From the NCBI GenBank assembly GCA_021325025.1, contig JAJPHZ010000016.1, forward strand, positions 372,001 through 436,000: 64,000 nt of DNA, written 5' to 3'. The notes under the pieces were generated by a model. It worked only from the letters and a program-made list of their open reading frames with translations, ran no database searches and was not told the origin of the DNA. The position numbers and the translations under genes were made by a program. How positions within the stretch are numbered: position 1 is the stretch's first letter; each line of letters begins with the position of its first letter. Shown here one piece after another: positions 1 through 9,400 of this stretch. Origin of the DNA: Pseudomonadota bacterium. Its GTDB lineage: Bacteria; Desulfobacterota; Binatia; Binatales; Binataceae.

Positions 1-56
1 CGTGCTGTGCGGCACGCAGGCCGAGGCGCAGGTGTATGCGCCGGCGCTGGCCTGGC

Positions 57-344
57 TCAGGCAGCATCGGGCGGCGGCGGCATCCGCGCCGGCGGCGGGG
101 CCTTGGGCGGCGTCATCACCAGCAGCGTCGCGGCCAGCGCCCACATCCCGAGGCACAGCCCGATAATGCCCCACACCGTGGCGGAATGGCCGCGCCGTGC
201 GGCGATGACCGCGGTCAGCGGCGCCAGCGCAACATTGATCACGACGGACGTGATGAGCAGGTCGACGGGCCTCTCCGTATAGCCCATCAGCGCGAAGCCC
301 GACGCCACTCCCGCCGCCCACGCCCATGTCGCGATACCTTGCAT
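57..344 (-). CDS. small two-helix membrane protein, unknown function
   Basis: A 95-residue protein with two hydrophobic segments, roughly residues 6-23 and 57-78, separated by a short basic stretch (AARRGH). It ends in a proline-rich tail. It probably sits in the inner membrane. I do not recognise a family. Its 3' end overlaps a short opposite-strand frame that enters from the left edge, so it could be the convergent partner of a gene outside the window. Hydrophobic organisation and codon use make it more credible than the overlapping plus-strand frames. Confidence 0.5.
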   Translation of the reverse strand: MQGIATWAWAAGVASGFALMGYTERPVDLLITSVVINVALAPLTAVIAARRGHSATVWGIIGLCLGMWALAATLLVMTPPKAPPPARMPPPPDAA

Positions 345-575
345 CGTCCCTCAGGCTATATCAGTTGCGCTCACCGAAGAAGCAGCATTTAGGCCGGACA
401 GACTGCAAGGCCGGCTCAAGTTCCAAGACGAAAGCTTCAAAAATTAGCTCCTTTTTCAGATCATTCAAAAGATTACTAAGGCGTTTAATAAAAGGGCGTA
501 AAATTGGTTAGAGCAGAATTAGAACTCCTGAACCGTCGCGCCGTCTTTTTTCAAAATGTATGAAAACCCATCTTG

Positions 576-605
576 TTGACATAGAGACCAAGACTATTAG
601 ATAAA
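576..605 (+). promoter_or_regulatory. candidate sigma-70 promoter of the AAA regulator
   Basis: A perfect -35 hexamer TTGACA (576-581) is followed after 18 bases by GATAAA (600-605), 4 of 6 matches to the -10 consensus. It lies in an AT-rich island (about 420-620) within GC-rich DNA. The predicted transcript start, near 612, is about 20 bases before the first codon of the downstream regulator. Nothing else gene-like is seen between 345 and 630. Confidence 0.45.
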
Positions 606-630
606 TCCAAGCCGAAGATTAGCGAAAGGC

Positions 631-1554
631 TTGCTGGATGCGGTGTTTGTCGGACGCGGTCCTGAAATAGCGCTCCTGGAGGGGTGTCTCAACGAGGCCG
701 AGTCTGGAAAGGGAGGAATCGTTCTCGTTTCCGGCGAATCCGGTTCTGGAAAGAGCACCCTGCTGGATGAACTGCGCATGCGCGCGCAAGCCCGGCGCTT
801 CGATGTTCTTCACATTGCGTGCGCCCCCGATCATCCCGAGGCGTGTCCGCCTTCGGCCCGGCTCATCTGCAACTTATTCGCCCGCGCTTCCCGGATCATG
901 GCCGGCTCGTGCCACGACCTGGTTTCCGTCGGCCCAGATCCGAAACAAGGGGGCGCTGTAGGCTCCGTGCGGGTAGAAAGCCTGGGCTGTTCGAGTTGGG
1001 CAATAAAACCGTTTGCCTCCTACTCCAACACCACAGAGCTATTAAGGGCCGTTTCCCGTGAACGCCCGCTGCTCCTCGCCATAGACGATGTTCACGACGC
1101 CGATGCTCAGCTTCTTGGGTGGCTGCGCGGTGCGAACGCTTTCCGCGGCACCCGTGTTCTGGCAGGGGTGACGTATTGCCCAAGTGCTGCGACCGGCTGG
1201 GCCCGTTCGACGCTCGAATTGATTGGAAAGCAGGCGCGCTCAATTGAATTAGCCGCGTTCGACAGCCGGACGACGGGTGCGGTGCTGGCCAGGAGTTGGG
1301 GGGCACACCCGATGAAGCTACGGTCCAGCGAATCCAGGCATTTACCCGCGGTAATCCGAAGCTGGTCATGGAGAACGCCTTGCAGCAGGATGCGTGGGCG
1401 GAGCGGAATCCAGCCAATATCCTTCATTCGGCCGCACCGGGCGCCGTGGATGCGGCGATGGCTAACAAGCTGGCAGCGCTGTCTGCCGATGCGCGCGCGT
1501 TGTTGCCAGTGGCCTTGGCGGTCGGTCAGACCTTCTCCGCAGGCTTGCTGTTAA
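631..1554 (+). CDS. AAA-type ATPase regulator, N-terminal part (frameshifted)
   Basis: This is the ATPase half of a large regulator. Walker A (GESGSGKST) lies at about residues 35-43 and Walker B (LLLAIDDVHDAD) at about 150. The order matches the ATPase module at the start of LuxR/MalT-type and guanylate-cyclase-associated bacterial regulators. After Leu-Ala-Arg-Ser at about 1296 this frame loses similarity, and the expected continuation (an F-TRGNPKLV motif) appears in the frame starting at 1296. The last 250 or so bases are therefore out-of-frame read-through. The start is TTG at 631, 26 bases after the candidate promoter. True coding content probably ends near 1300. Confidence 0.6.
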   Translation: MLDAVFVGRGPEIALLEGCLNEAESGKGGIVLVSGESGSGKSTLLDELRMRAQARRFDVLHIACAPDHPEACPPSARLICNLFARASRIMAGSCHDLVSVGPDPKQGGAVGSVRVESLGCSSWAIKPFASYSNTTELLRAVSRERPLLLAIDDVHDADAQLLGWLRGANAFRGTRVLAGVTYCPSAATGWARSTLELIGKQARSIELAAFDSRTTGAVLARSWGAHPMKLRSSESRHLPAVIRSWSWRTPCSRMRGRSGIQPISFIRPHRAPWMRRWLTSWQRCLPMRARCCQWPWRSVRPSPQACC

Positions 1555-4046
1555 AGGTCTCGCGGCTTTCCCGACAGGCCGCGATGGCTGCTTTGTCGGA
1601 GTTGGAAGCAGCAGGCATCGTTGGCCGCAGTGGCGCCGACCGCTATCGCTTCGTTAAGGGGTTCGCCAGAGGATTGCGTCAGCAACTCAGTTCAGCCGAG
1701 CGGGCGGTCATCCATGCCCATATCGCAGCAAATCTGGAGGCCGGCGGGAGACAAGATTCTGCAATCGCGGCGGGTGACATCGCGCTACATCTGCTGGCCA
1801 GCTCCGATCCCGATGCGATTGGCCGGGCGCTGGAACTGGCACAATTGAGTGCGGAGCACAGCATGCGCTCGGGCGATTATCATGCCGCCGTGATCATGTA
1901 TTCGATGGCCCTCAAGGCGGCGGAATTGTCAGGCGCCTGCCACGATTCGCTGCGCTGCGACCTGCTCATCGATCTCGCCAAATCGCAGGCGGCCACGGAC
2001 GACCTTGCCGGCGCCCACGAGAGCTTGCATCGGGCCGTCGCGATCGCGGAGCGCCTGGGAGACTGGACGCGATTAGCCGAGATAGCGCTGGCCGCGCCGC
2101 TGCTGGATTGGCCGCCTCCGGGCGCGCCCAACGGTCTGGTGACGGTGCTGGCTGAAAAGTTGCTCAGCGATCCGCCCGATTCCCAGGCATTGCGGCTGGC
2201 CCTGGTGATGGCGCGGCTGGCGGCTGAGGTGATTCATGTCCCCGGCCAGCGTGAACGCGCCAGCCAACTGGCAGCCAAGGCCTGTGCCTTCTCGCCGGAA
2301 TTGGAAAATGACCAGCGGGTGGGTCTTACACTCGCCTGCCTGCGCGATCGCATCTTAAGCGATCCGGAATCTATCCAGCAGCGCCTGGCAAACAGTGCGC
2401 AGATAATTCGTATCGCGCGCCGCGACGGCGACTGGGCGGCGCTGTTTAAAGGTGAATGGGCCCGGCAAGTTTCGCTTTTTCAGCTCGGGACTCTGGACGG
2501 CGCCGACGCCGGGCAGCAAGCGTTGGAGCACGTCGCCAACCTGGCCGGTCCGAAGTATCGCGCTCGCGCGCTTGCCTTCAAAGCAACCCTGGCGGTCTTT
2601 GAGGGCCGATTCGCCGAGGGCGAGGAATTGCTGGAGACCAGCCGTAGTGTCGCTCGCGGTTGCGGCGTGGCCGACCAGACCGCGCAGCTTTGGCCCGCGC
2701 TCATCATGCCGTTGGATGAGCAGGAACGGCTGACGGAGTTGGAGGTGTTCGCAGCCGGCAGCGGCGGCCGGTCCGCCTTCCTCAAATGGATGTGGTCGTT
2801 GCTGGCGCTCAAGCTGGGCCGAACGTCGGAAGCCAGATTTCATCTGAGCCATCTGGGTGCCGCTGGTTTCCGCGAATTGCGATCCTCGGCCACCCTTGTC
2901 GCGGAAGCGGCGGCTCTGGCCGAGGTCTGCACCGAATTGGGAGATCTGCCCAATTATGCCGCCATACTCTACGAGATACTGCTGCCGTATGCTGAGCGCA
3001 ACGCGGCATGCGACATCGCCGCGGCTTTCGGCGCGGTCGCCCGCTACCTGGGCAAGCTCGCGTTGAACCTGGGGCGGCTCGATCAGGCCATCGAGCATTT
3101 CAGAAATGCTCTGCACCTCAACAGTCGCATGGGTGCCCGGCCGTGGGCCGCCTACACCTCAAGAGATTTGGCGCTCGCGCTGTTGACGCGCGGCCTTGAG
3201 CAGGACCGGCCGGCCGCTGTTGAGCTTCTGCTCAACGCGCATGCCGAGGCTACCAGTATGGGCATGAAGCGCCTGGCCAAATCCACCGCCGCAGACCTGG
3301 AGCGCGTCCAGGCAATCCTGCCCTCCGCAAGCGTTGGGGCAAGCGCCAACGTCGCCTGGTTGGTTCCGAACTTCACGGCGGCTTTCAATGTTGATTCCCT
3401 GCCTGCGGCGCAGGATGCTGCAACGCAGCCGCCGGCGCGTTCGGCCGGCTACGGCGCGCCGCGCGGGCGGGCGTTTTTTCGCCTGGAAGGAAGCCAGTGG
3501 GAAATCGCATACGCGGGAAAGGTGATCAGGCTCAGACGGCTCAAGGGCCTTACCCTGATTGCCTATCTGCTCTCACGGCCTAATCAGGAGATTCACGCCT
3601 TGGAGCTGGCGAACTTTGCCGGCCTGGCTGAAGGCGGCAATGTCGCCGTCGGCGTTGACCACGCCGCCAGCGCCGATCTCGGGCCGGTTCTCGACCCTCG
3701 AGCCAAGCAGGCCTATCGCGACCGGATTCGTGAACTGCGCGAGGAGTTGGAGGAAGCCCAATCCTTCAACGACTTCGAGCGGGTGGGCAAACTGGAGGAA
3801 GAGCTGTGCGTTGTCACCCGCGAGCTTGCCCGGGCGCTGGGGTTGGGCGGGCGCGACCGGCGCACCGGCTCGTACACCGAGCGCGCACGGCTCCGTGTCA
3901 CCAGCGCCATCCGCTGGGCGACCGCCAAGATCTCCAAACAGCATGCCCCCTTGGGCCGATTTCTCACTCAGACCATCAGAACCGGTACCTCGTGTTCGTA
4001 CGTGCCCGGACCCGGAGGAGCTCCCGAATGGGATGTCCGCGTCTAG
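1296..4046 (+). CDS. AAA-type regulator, TPR and C-terminal part (frameshifted)
   Basis: Continues the upstream ATPase in the -1 frame; together they would form a protein of about 1,140 residues. It begins with the end of the ATPase domain (TRGNPKLVMENAL) and a winged-helix-like segment. A long alpha-helical, TPR-like array follows (about residues 120-650). The last 190 residues form a module common at the end of such bacterial regulators: an F-RLEG-W-IAY-G strand motif, a coiled coil (RIRELREELEEAQ), then GLGGRDRR and an ALGR-L-TIRTGT-C-Y motif. The family senses unknown signals and usually acts as a cytoplasmic transcription or signalling ATPase. The junction is a run of six G at 1298-1303, so this is either a sequencing or assembly indel or a real inactivating mutation. 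Confidence 0.7.
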   Translation: MGGTPDEATVQRIQAFTRGNPKLVMENALQQDAWAERNPANILHSAAPGAVDAAMANKLAALSADARALLPVALAVGQTFSAGLLLKVSRLSRQAAMAALSELEAAGIVGRSGADRYRFVKGFARGLRQQLSSAERAVIHAHIAANLEAGGRQDSAIAAGDIALHLLASSDPDAIGRALELAQLSAEHSMRSGDYHAAVIMYSMALKAAELSGACHDSLRCDLLIDLAKSQAATDDLAGAHESLHRAVAIAERLGDWTRLAEIALAAPLLDWPPPGAPNGLVTVLAEKLLSDPPDSQALRLALVMARLAAEVIHVPGQRERASQLAAKACAFSPELENDQRVGLTLACLRDRILSDPESIQQRLANSAQIIRIARRDGDWAALFKGEWARQVSLFQLGTLDGADAGQQALEHVANLAGPKYRARALAFKATLAVFEGRFAEGEELLETSRSVARGCGVADQTAQLWPALIMPLDEQERLTELEVFAAGSGGRSAFLKWMWSLLALKLGRTSEARFHLSHLGAAGFRELRSSATLVAEAAALAEVCTELGDLPNYAAILYEILLPYAERNAACDIAAAFGAVARYLGKLALNLGRLDQAIEHFRNALHLNSRMGARPWAAYTSRDLALALLTRGLEQDRPAAVELLLNAHAEATSMGMKRLAKSTAADLERVQAILPSASVGASANVAWLVPNFTAAFNVDSLPAAQDAATQPPARSAGYGAPRGRAFFRLEGSQWEIAYAGKVIRLRRLKGLTLIAYLLSRPNQEIHALELANFAGLAEGGNVAVGVDHAASADLGPVLDPRAKQAYRDRIRELREELEEAQSFNDFERVGKLEEELCVVTRELARALGLGGRDRRTGSYTERARLRVTSAIRWATAKISKQHAPLGRFLTQTIRTGTSCSYVPGPGGAPEWDVRV

Positions 4047-4269
4047 CCTGGTTGCCGGAAAAGAATCTTTCCGAACCTGCCGCTTAGTCCGGTTTTGCCG
4101 GAGCACGCAAATAAGGCTACCGCTTATCCGGTAGGCGATAGCCAGACTCCGACAGTCCCGCTCGGCTGTAGAAGAAGCTTTCTCCAATCGCTAACGCCGA
4201 TCCCCGGAAACTCTTCCTAAGACAATCCATCTACAAATCTCTACACCTCGTAGACAGTCCTTCTAACAA
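4047..4269 (+). other. structured non-coding stretch with stacked hairpins
   Basis: No reading frame is convincing here. Several inverted repeats follow one another: TCCGG/CCGGA (4088-4092, 4098-4102) with a TTTTG loop, and GGCTA/TAGCC (4115-4119, 4139-4143) enclosing CTACCG/CGGTAG (4117-4122, 4129-4134). Between them is an ACGCAAA element, and after them AGCCAGACTCCGA. This loosely resembles the order of conserved segments in GEMM (cyclic-di-GMP-I) riboswitches, but the GAAA tetraloop is absent and pairing was not modelled. It could instead be the 3' trailer of the regulator. It lies upstream of the small genes at 4270 and 4440. Confidence 0.25.
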
Positions 4270-4446
4270 ATGAACGCTAATTCTAACGCTTTATCGGATG
4301 AAGCGCTGAAGTTCTTGATTTCCTGCAAGCTCCAGCGTGACCAGCCTGGCACGGGAGGGCGGACGCATGCCCTCCTCCAGACGGGCGGCACCCGGATCGG
4401 AAATCCGCTGATGTTCGCGCACTGGCGGGAGGTCTTGCGTTGGTGA
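4270..4446 (+). CDS. possible 58-residue small protein, unknown
   Basis: An ATG-started frame of 58 codons ending TGA at 4444-4446, overlapping the start of the next gene by 7 bases. Residues include a central GGRTHALLQTGGTRIGNPLM segment and a C-terminal FAHWREVLRW. No ribosome-binding site is obvious, and the composition is not clearly diagnostic. The tight overlap with the DNA-binding protein downstream suggests translational coupling, as in small regulatory gene pairs. It matches no family I know and could be spurious. Confidence 0.35.
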   Translation: MNANSNALSDEALKFLISCKLQRDQPGTGGRTHALLQTGGTRIGNPLMFAHWREVLRW

Positions 4447-4631
4447 AGCGGCTGCTCACCGTCGCAGAACTCGCCGCATACCTGGACGTTGCTCCCGCCG
4501 ATTTGTACGAGTTCTTCGAGCGCGGGCGGGGCGATGGTCTGCCGGCGATTCGTATCGGGGGGGAATGGCATGTTCCGCTGGAAGAATTTTCGGACTGGTT
4601 GCTTCGGTTTGCCGAAAAGAACAAAAGCTAG
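4440..4631 (+). CDS. excisionase/MerR-like helix-turn-helix protein
   Basis: A 63-residue protein that is almost entirely a winged helix-turn-helix of the excisionase (HTH_17) type: LLTVAELAAYLDVAPADLYEFFERG forms the two-helix unit and IRIGGEWHVPLEEFSDWL the wing and final helix. Such proteins bind DNA as small regulators or recombination directionality factors. No integrase is nearby, so a regulatory role is likelier. GGGAGG at 4427-4432 lies 7 bases before the TTG at 4440, with a GTG alternative at 4443. It overlaps the preceding 58-codon frame. Confidence 0.7.
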   Translation: MVKRLLTVAELAAYLDVAPADLYEFFERGRGDGLPAIRIGGEWHVPLEEFSDWLLRFAEKNKS

Positions 4632-4784
4632 ACGAGAGGATTCATCGTTTCAGCGCTCTGCTGCCGGCGCGTGCCTTTGCTATGTTTCGGATGCCCGGAC
4701 TGTGGTTGTCCAACTGCCTGAGAGACGTGTAGGCGATTCGCAACCAGCGCCGAACCGGATCGCCATTACTGGAGGACGGCCGTA

Positions 4785-5042
4785 TTGACGGTTGACAAGG
4801 ACGACAAGACTGCAAGGGTGCGCGGAGCGCCCGTAGCCGGCAAGCTCGCACATCCCAAGGCCGATGCCGCACGATCGATTGACGCCGATCCAATGCGCCC
4901 AAGCGCTGAAGCCGCTATCTCCGAGACGCGTTGCGAATGGTGCGGCAAGCCGCTGCTGCAGTGGAAGCGCCTGACCGGGGCGGGTGTGCCGCCGCTGTGC
5001 TCGGCGCGCTGCTTCAATGAATGGTTTGACAGGGAACTCTGA
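4785..5042 (+). CDS. small protein with C-terminal zinc-binding Cys motif
   Basis: An 85-residue protein. Its N-terminal 45 residues are charged and low in complexity. The C-terminal part contains CEWCGKPL and, 23 residues on, LCSARC, giving a four-cysteine zinc-finger-like arrangement like those in small DUF2256/YacG-type treble-clef proteins. The start is TTG at 4785 with GGAGG at 4771-4775, 9 bases upstream. Function is unknown; a zinc-structured nucleic-acid or protein-binding adaptor is a guess. It is followed by about 180 bases containing a GC-rich hairpin (5136-5145 with 5149-5158) before the envelope operon. Confidence 0.55.
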   Translation: MTVDKDDKTARVRGAPVAGKLAHPKADAARSIDADPMRPSAEAAISETRCEWCGKPLLQWKRLTGAGVPPLCSARCFNEWFDREL

Positions 5043-5224
5043 CCGCTCTTTTCCCTCTGGGAGCCGCTGGAGTGAGGAAAGCAGGGTACGGGAAACATTT
5101 TCCGCAGCCTTCTGAAGGCGGGGCTAGGCTTGCCGGCGCGCCCGGGTTCCGGGTGCGCTCGTGGTGGGTTTCGCCGATTATCCTACAGATTGTTTAAGAC
5201 CTGGATTGGGTTTGGGAGCGCAAC

Positions 5225-5587
5225 ATGGGCTTTGCGCGTCAGCCGATACACATAGAGCCGAAAGGATGGGGCAGAGAAGTATGGATCGCCAATACGCCCC
5301 TGTACTGCGGCAAGATCCTGGAAATCCGGCGCGGCAAGCGTTGCTCGCTTCACTACCATAAGCTGAAGACGGAGTCGTTTTTTCTGCGCAGGGGACGGCT
5401 GCGAATCCGGGTCAAACGGACCCCGGACGACCGCGCGATCGAAGAATTCGAAATGAAGCCGGGCGAGTGCATGGACGTGCCGCCGGGGCTTGTCCATCAG
5501 ATGGAAGCCCTCGAGGACGCCGAACTTTTTGAATTCTCCACGCAGCACTTCAACAGCGATTCGCACCGGCTCGAAAAGGGCGACTGA
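5225..5587 (+). CDS. cupin-domain protein, mannose-6-phosphate isomerase-like
   Basis: A 120-residue single-domain cupin. Motif 1 is visible as G-KRCSLHYH-K-TESFFLRRGRLRI (residues about 36-60), with the His-x-His pair and Glu. Motif 2 is GECMDVPPGLVHQ (about 79-91), with the last metal ligand His. It resembles the cupin half of type II phosphomannose isomerase/GDP-mannose pyrophosphorylase enzymes but lacks the nucleotidyltransferase half. A sugar-phosphate or nucleotide-sugar isomerase role fits the polysaccharide context, but a regulatory cupin is possible. GGGAG lies about 6 bases before the ATG. It is the first gene of the envelope cluster. Confidence 0.75.
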   Translation: MGFARQPIHIEPKGWGREVWIANTPLYCGKILEIRRGKRCSLHYHKLKTESFFLRRGRLRIRVKRTPDDRAIEEFEMKPGECMDVPPGLVHQMEALEDAELFEFSTQHFNSDSHRLEKGD

Positions 5588-5617
5588 CCCGGCGCGTCCT
5601 CGGGTAGGAGGGCGGTT

Positions 5618-6439
5618 GTGAGGGGACGTTTGGGTTTGGCCTGTGCGGCCCTGGCGACATGGGTGCCGTTAGTCATCCCGGCAACGGCGCATGGCCAACT
5701 GCCGGAGGGCGGAATCAATCTGAAAGCGCTCTTTGCGGCGGTGGGCCGAATGCATGATCTTGACCCGCAGCTTCTCGAAGCCATCGCGGATGTGGAATCG
5801 GGACGCAATCCCGCTGCGGTTTCACCCAAGGGTGCGATGGGTCTGATGCAGTTGATGCCCGCCACCGCGAGCGAGTTTTCCGTGCCCGACCCTTTCGATC
5901 CCGTCAGCAACGTGCTCGGCGCGGCGAACTTTATCGACTATCTGCGCCGGCGCTTCGCCAACAGCATTGGGTCGCAAAGCCTGCCCAATCTGCTGGCCGC
6001 GTACAATGCGGGACCCGGCGCAGTGGAAAAATACGGCGGCATGCCGCCCTACCCTGAAACCCATCAGTATGTGCATCGGGTGATCGAAAAATACACCGCG
6101 GCTTTGGCCGCGCGAAATGAGCTGAGAAATCCAGCGCCGATGGCGAAGCGCGCGTCGTTGCCAGTGCTCAAGCCGGAGCCGTACGCGCGAGGTCTGGAAC
6201 CGGTGCTGATCAAGGCCGGCGCCGACGGCGATCGGGCAGTTCTCGATCAGCTCACCGAGATCCGGCGCCTGCGTGGGCGTTTGGCCGCCAGCCTCGCCCT
6301 CAACGGTGCCGGCCGCGCCCGCAATCCAGTGGCGGCGGACAGTCTTGCTCGCAGTGCCGCTACGCCGCTTGAGGACGGCAGCCGGACGCCCGTCGTATTC
6401 CCATCGAGTCGGGCACGCTGGTCACGAGGTGTCAATTGA
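5618..6439 (+). CDS. secreted lytic transglycosylase (SLT, GH23-like)
   Basis: The 273-residue precursor has an N-terminal signal peptide (about residues 1-26). An SLT domain (about 44-165) follows, with the catalytic Glu60 in DVESGRNP, then GAMGLMQLMPATA and LLAAYNAGPGAVEKYGG, all hallmark motifs. It cleaves peptidoglycan between MurNAc and GlcNAc in the periplasm, making room for trans-envelope complexes. The C-terminal 100 residues are low-complexity. The start is GTG with GGAGG 7 bases upstream. It is followed directly, in a TGATG stop/start overlap, by the polysaccharide export protein, implying coupled translation and a role in exporter assembly. Confidence 0.88.
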   Translation: MRGRLGLACAALATWVPLVIPATAHGQLPEGGINLKALFAAVGRMHDLDPQLLEAIADVESGRNPAAVSPKGAMGLMQLMPATASEFSVPDPFDPVSNVLGAANFIDYLRRRFANSIGSQSLPNLLAAYNAGPGAVEKYGGMPPYPETHQYVHRVIEKYTAALAARNELRNPAPMAKRASLPVLKPEPYARGLEPVLIKAGADGDRAVLDQLTEIRRLRGRLAASLALNGAGRARNPVAADSLARSAATPLEDGSRTPVVFPSSRARWSRGVN

Positions 6440-9400
6440 TGCGCGCTAGGGTAATCGAAGGCATCGGCAGGTTTTGTGCGGCCTGGGCCGCTCTGGCCGC
6501 AACGATATTGCTTTCCGCCATCGTGGTTAACGCCCAAACCGGTTCGGCCGCGGGACCGGCCACCACCGGCGGATCATCCACCGGCTCCACGTCAGGCGGC
6601 TATGCCGCGCCGGGTACGGCCGCCGGTTCCAGTGCGCCCGCCGCGCCCGGTGGTTACGCCGCACCAGGCGGTTACGCCGCGCCAAGTGGCTACGCGGCGC
6701 CGGGTAGCTATGGTGCCCCGGCAGTCGGCGCGCCGTCCGCGGGGTATGCGCCGTTGAGCGGCTACAGTGCACCCGCAGCTCCCGCCCCACCCGGAGTTCC
6801 GGGTGCGGGAATCTACGGAGCCCCGGCAAGCACGGGTCCGGTCACCTATGGCGCGCCCGCCGCAGTTCCCCTGGGCGCGCCCGCCCCGGCTCCGTTGGGA
6901 GCGCCGCCCGCCGGCGCGACCATCGGCACGACCGCTCCCGCCAGCGCGACGCCGTCCGGCAACACCCCAAGCTTCCCCAACGGCATTAGCGTGAGCAACC
7001 TGAGCAGCGCTGCAGCGAAGGCATCGCCCGCGGAGATCAACGCCGCGATGCAGGCGTTGGGCATCTCACCCAGCGAGGCGATTCAGATTCAGCAGCAAAT
7101 CGCCAGCGGCGTGATTAGTCCGCAGGAGGCCCAGAGCCTGTGTGCGCATCTGGCCGCCTCCAATTTGAACCCGTCGTTGATCCAGAGTGCCGCGGGCACG
7201 ATTGGCCTCAGTGCCGCGCAGCTTCAACAAATTCAGGGATGCATGCCGGGGTCGGGCGGGCAGGCGGGAGCTGCAGGCTCGGCTCCGGTGATATCTCAGA
7301 ATGGAGTTCCGGTGCAGGTCTCGGGCGGCGCTGCCCCGCTTCCAGCGTCAACCGGCCCACTGTCGCTGATCGAGCAGAATTACGGCCAACTCGACCTGCA
7401 ACTGCCGCCGCCCAATCCCAGTCCGATAAGCCTGGGGCAGTTCGGTTATTCGATTTTTGCCAGCTCCGTATCCAGCTTTGCGCCGGTGGCCAATTTCCCG
7501 GTCGGTCCGGATTACGTGATCGGACCCGGCGACCAGCTCAACATCTACATGTGGGGCCGCCTCAACCAAAGCTCGACGGTGACCGTCGATCGTGACGGCT
7601 CGGTCGAGGTCTCCGGCATCGAGCCGCTGCAGGTTGGCGGATTGACCTTCGAGCAGGCCAAGAAGCTGATCGAGGGGCGTGTCAGCCAGATTTCCAACGT
7701 CAACGTGCATGTGACGATGGGTCCGCTGCGAACCATCCAGGTGCTGGTGGTCGGTGCGGTCAATCAGCCCGGTTCCTACACGATCAGCCCGATGTCGCGG
7801 GTTTCCAACGCCCTGATCGCGGCCGGCGGTGTGGCCAAAATCGGCAGCCTGCGCGAAGTCGAGCTGCGCCGCGGCAACAAGGTAGTCAAGCGCATCGATT
7901 ATTACAACCTGCTACTGCGCGGCGACAATTCCGACGACGTGTTCCTGCAGACCAACGACGTGGTGTTCGTGCCGCCGATCGGACCGGTGGTGGGCGTGGT
8001 GGGCGACGTGCAGCGGCCCGCCATCTATGAACTGCATCGCAACAGCGCCGACATCCAGGCGGCAATCAAGCTGGCCGCCGGAACCAGCCCCTTCGCCGAT
8101 ACCGAGCGCGTGCAGGTCGAGCGCGTCGACCGGCACCGGCGCCTGATTGTCCTCGACGTTCCCTATGGCGAACTGGGCAGGCAGCGTTTTGCGCTGCATG
8201 ACGGCGATCTGGTCAAGGTCTTCCACATGCTCACGATGCATCGCGACGTGGTGCAACTGACCGGCAACGTGCGGCGCCCGGGCGAGTTCCAGTGGCGCCC
8301 CGACATGCGGATCAGCGACTTGGTCGCGCTGGGCGGTGGCGTCGCCGAGCACACCTCGTTCAAGTACGCCGTGCTGCGCCGGATGATGTATCCGACCCTG
8401 CGCCAGCGCGTCATCCAGGTCAATCTGCAGCAGGCGATGTTCGGCGATCCGCACAATCCCGCCAACCTGGAGCTGGAGCCGCTGGATGAGTTGGACATCT
8501 ACAATGAGGACGCCCTGCGGCAGGCACCCGAAGTGCAGATTACCGGCGAAGTGCAACTGCCCGGCCGTTATAAGCTCAACCCCGGCATGCGGTTGAGCGA
8601 CCTTGTTAATGCCGCCGGCGGGCTGAAGAACGACGCCGACTTCAGCAAGATCCAGGTTGACCGCACCGAGATCGTTGACGGCTCCAAGACGCGCTTTGTG
8701 CGGCTGTACGCAAATCTCCACAAAACCGCCGGACATCCGCTCGACGATCCGCTGCTGATGAAGGATGACCAGGTCTATGTAACGGTCGCCACCGGATGGC
8801 ATCCGCCATGGACGGTGACGGTCAGCGGCGAGGTGATGCGTCCGGGTACCTATCCGATTCACCGCAACGAGCGGCTCAGTGACCTGCTGTTGAGCTGCGG
8901 TGGATTTACGTCCGGGGCCTTTCCCAAGGGAATCGTTTTCACCCGCCAAAGCGTACAGCAAGTCGAACAGCAGCGGCTCCAACAGAGCATCCAGCAGCTC
9001 AGCCAGGGGCTGGCTCAGTTCAGCATGTTCGAGGCCGCCACCGCGTCCTCGGGGCATGGCGGATCGATGAGCGACATGGGGATGATGGCGAATCTGCAAA
9101 ACCTCCTGATCCAGGCCCAGGGCCAGCAAGCCACCGGGCGGATGGTGGTTCACGTCGATGACCTCAACGATTTGACCACTTCTCCTGACGACGTGGTCCT
9201 TCAGGACGGCGATTCCGTGACGATTCCGCCGGTCCCGGCGTCGGTCAACGTTCTGGGTTCCGTAAACGAGCCCAGTTCCATCACCGCACAGCCCGGATGG
9301 ACGGTGCGTGATTACCTCTACCGCGCCGGCGGACCCACTCCTTATGCCGACAAGGACCTGATCATGGTGGTCAAGGCCGACGGCTCGGTAATCACCCAGG

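Noticed and set aside
2-166. Short plus-strand frame entering from the left edge (ends TAA at 164-166)
   Set aside because: It overlaps the likely membrane-protein gene on the other strand and its tail is Ala/Pro/Ser-rich out-of-frame-like sequence. It may be the end of a real gene, but 55 codons are not enough to decide.
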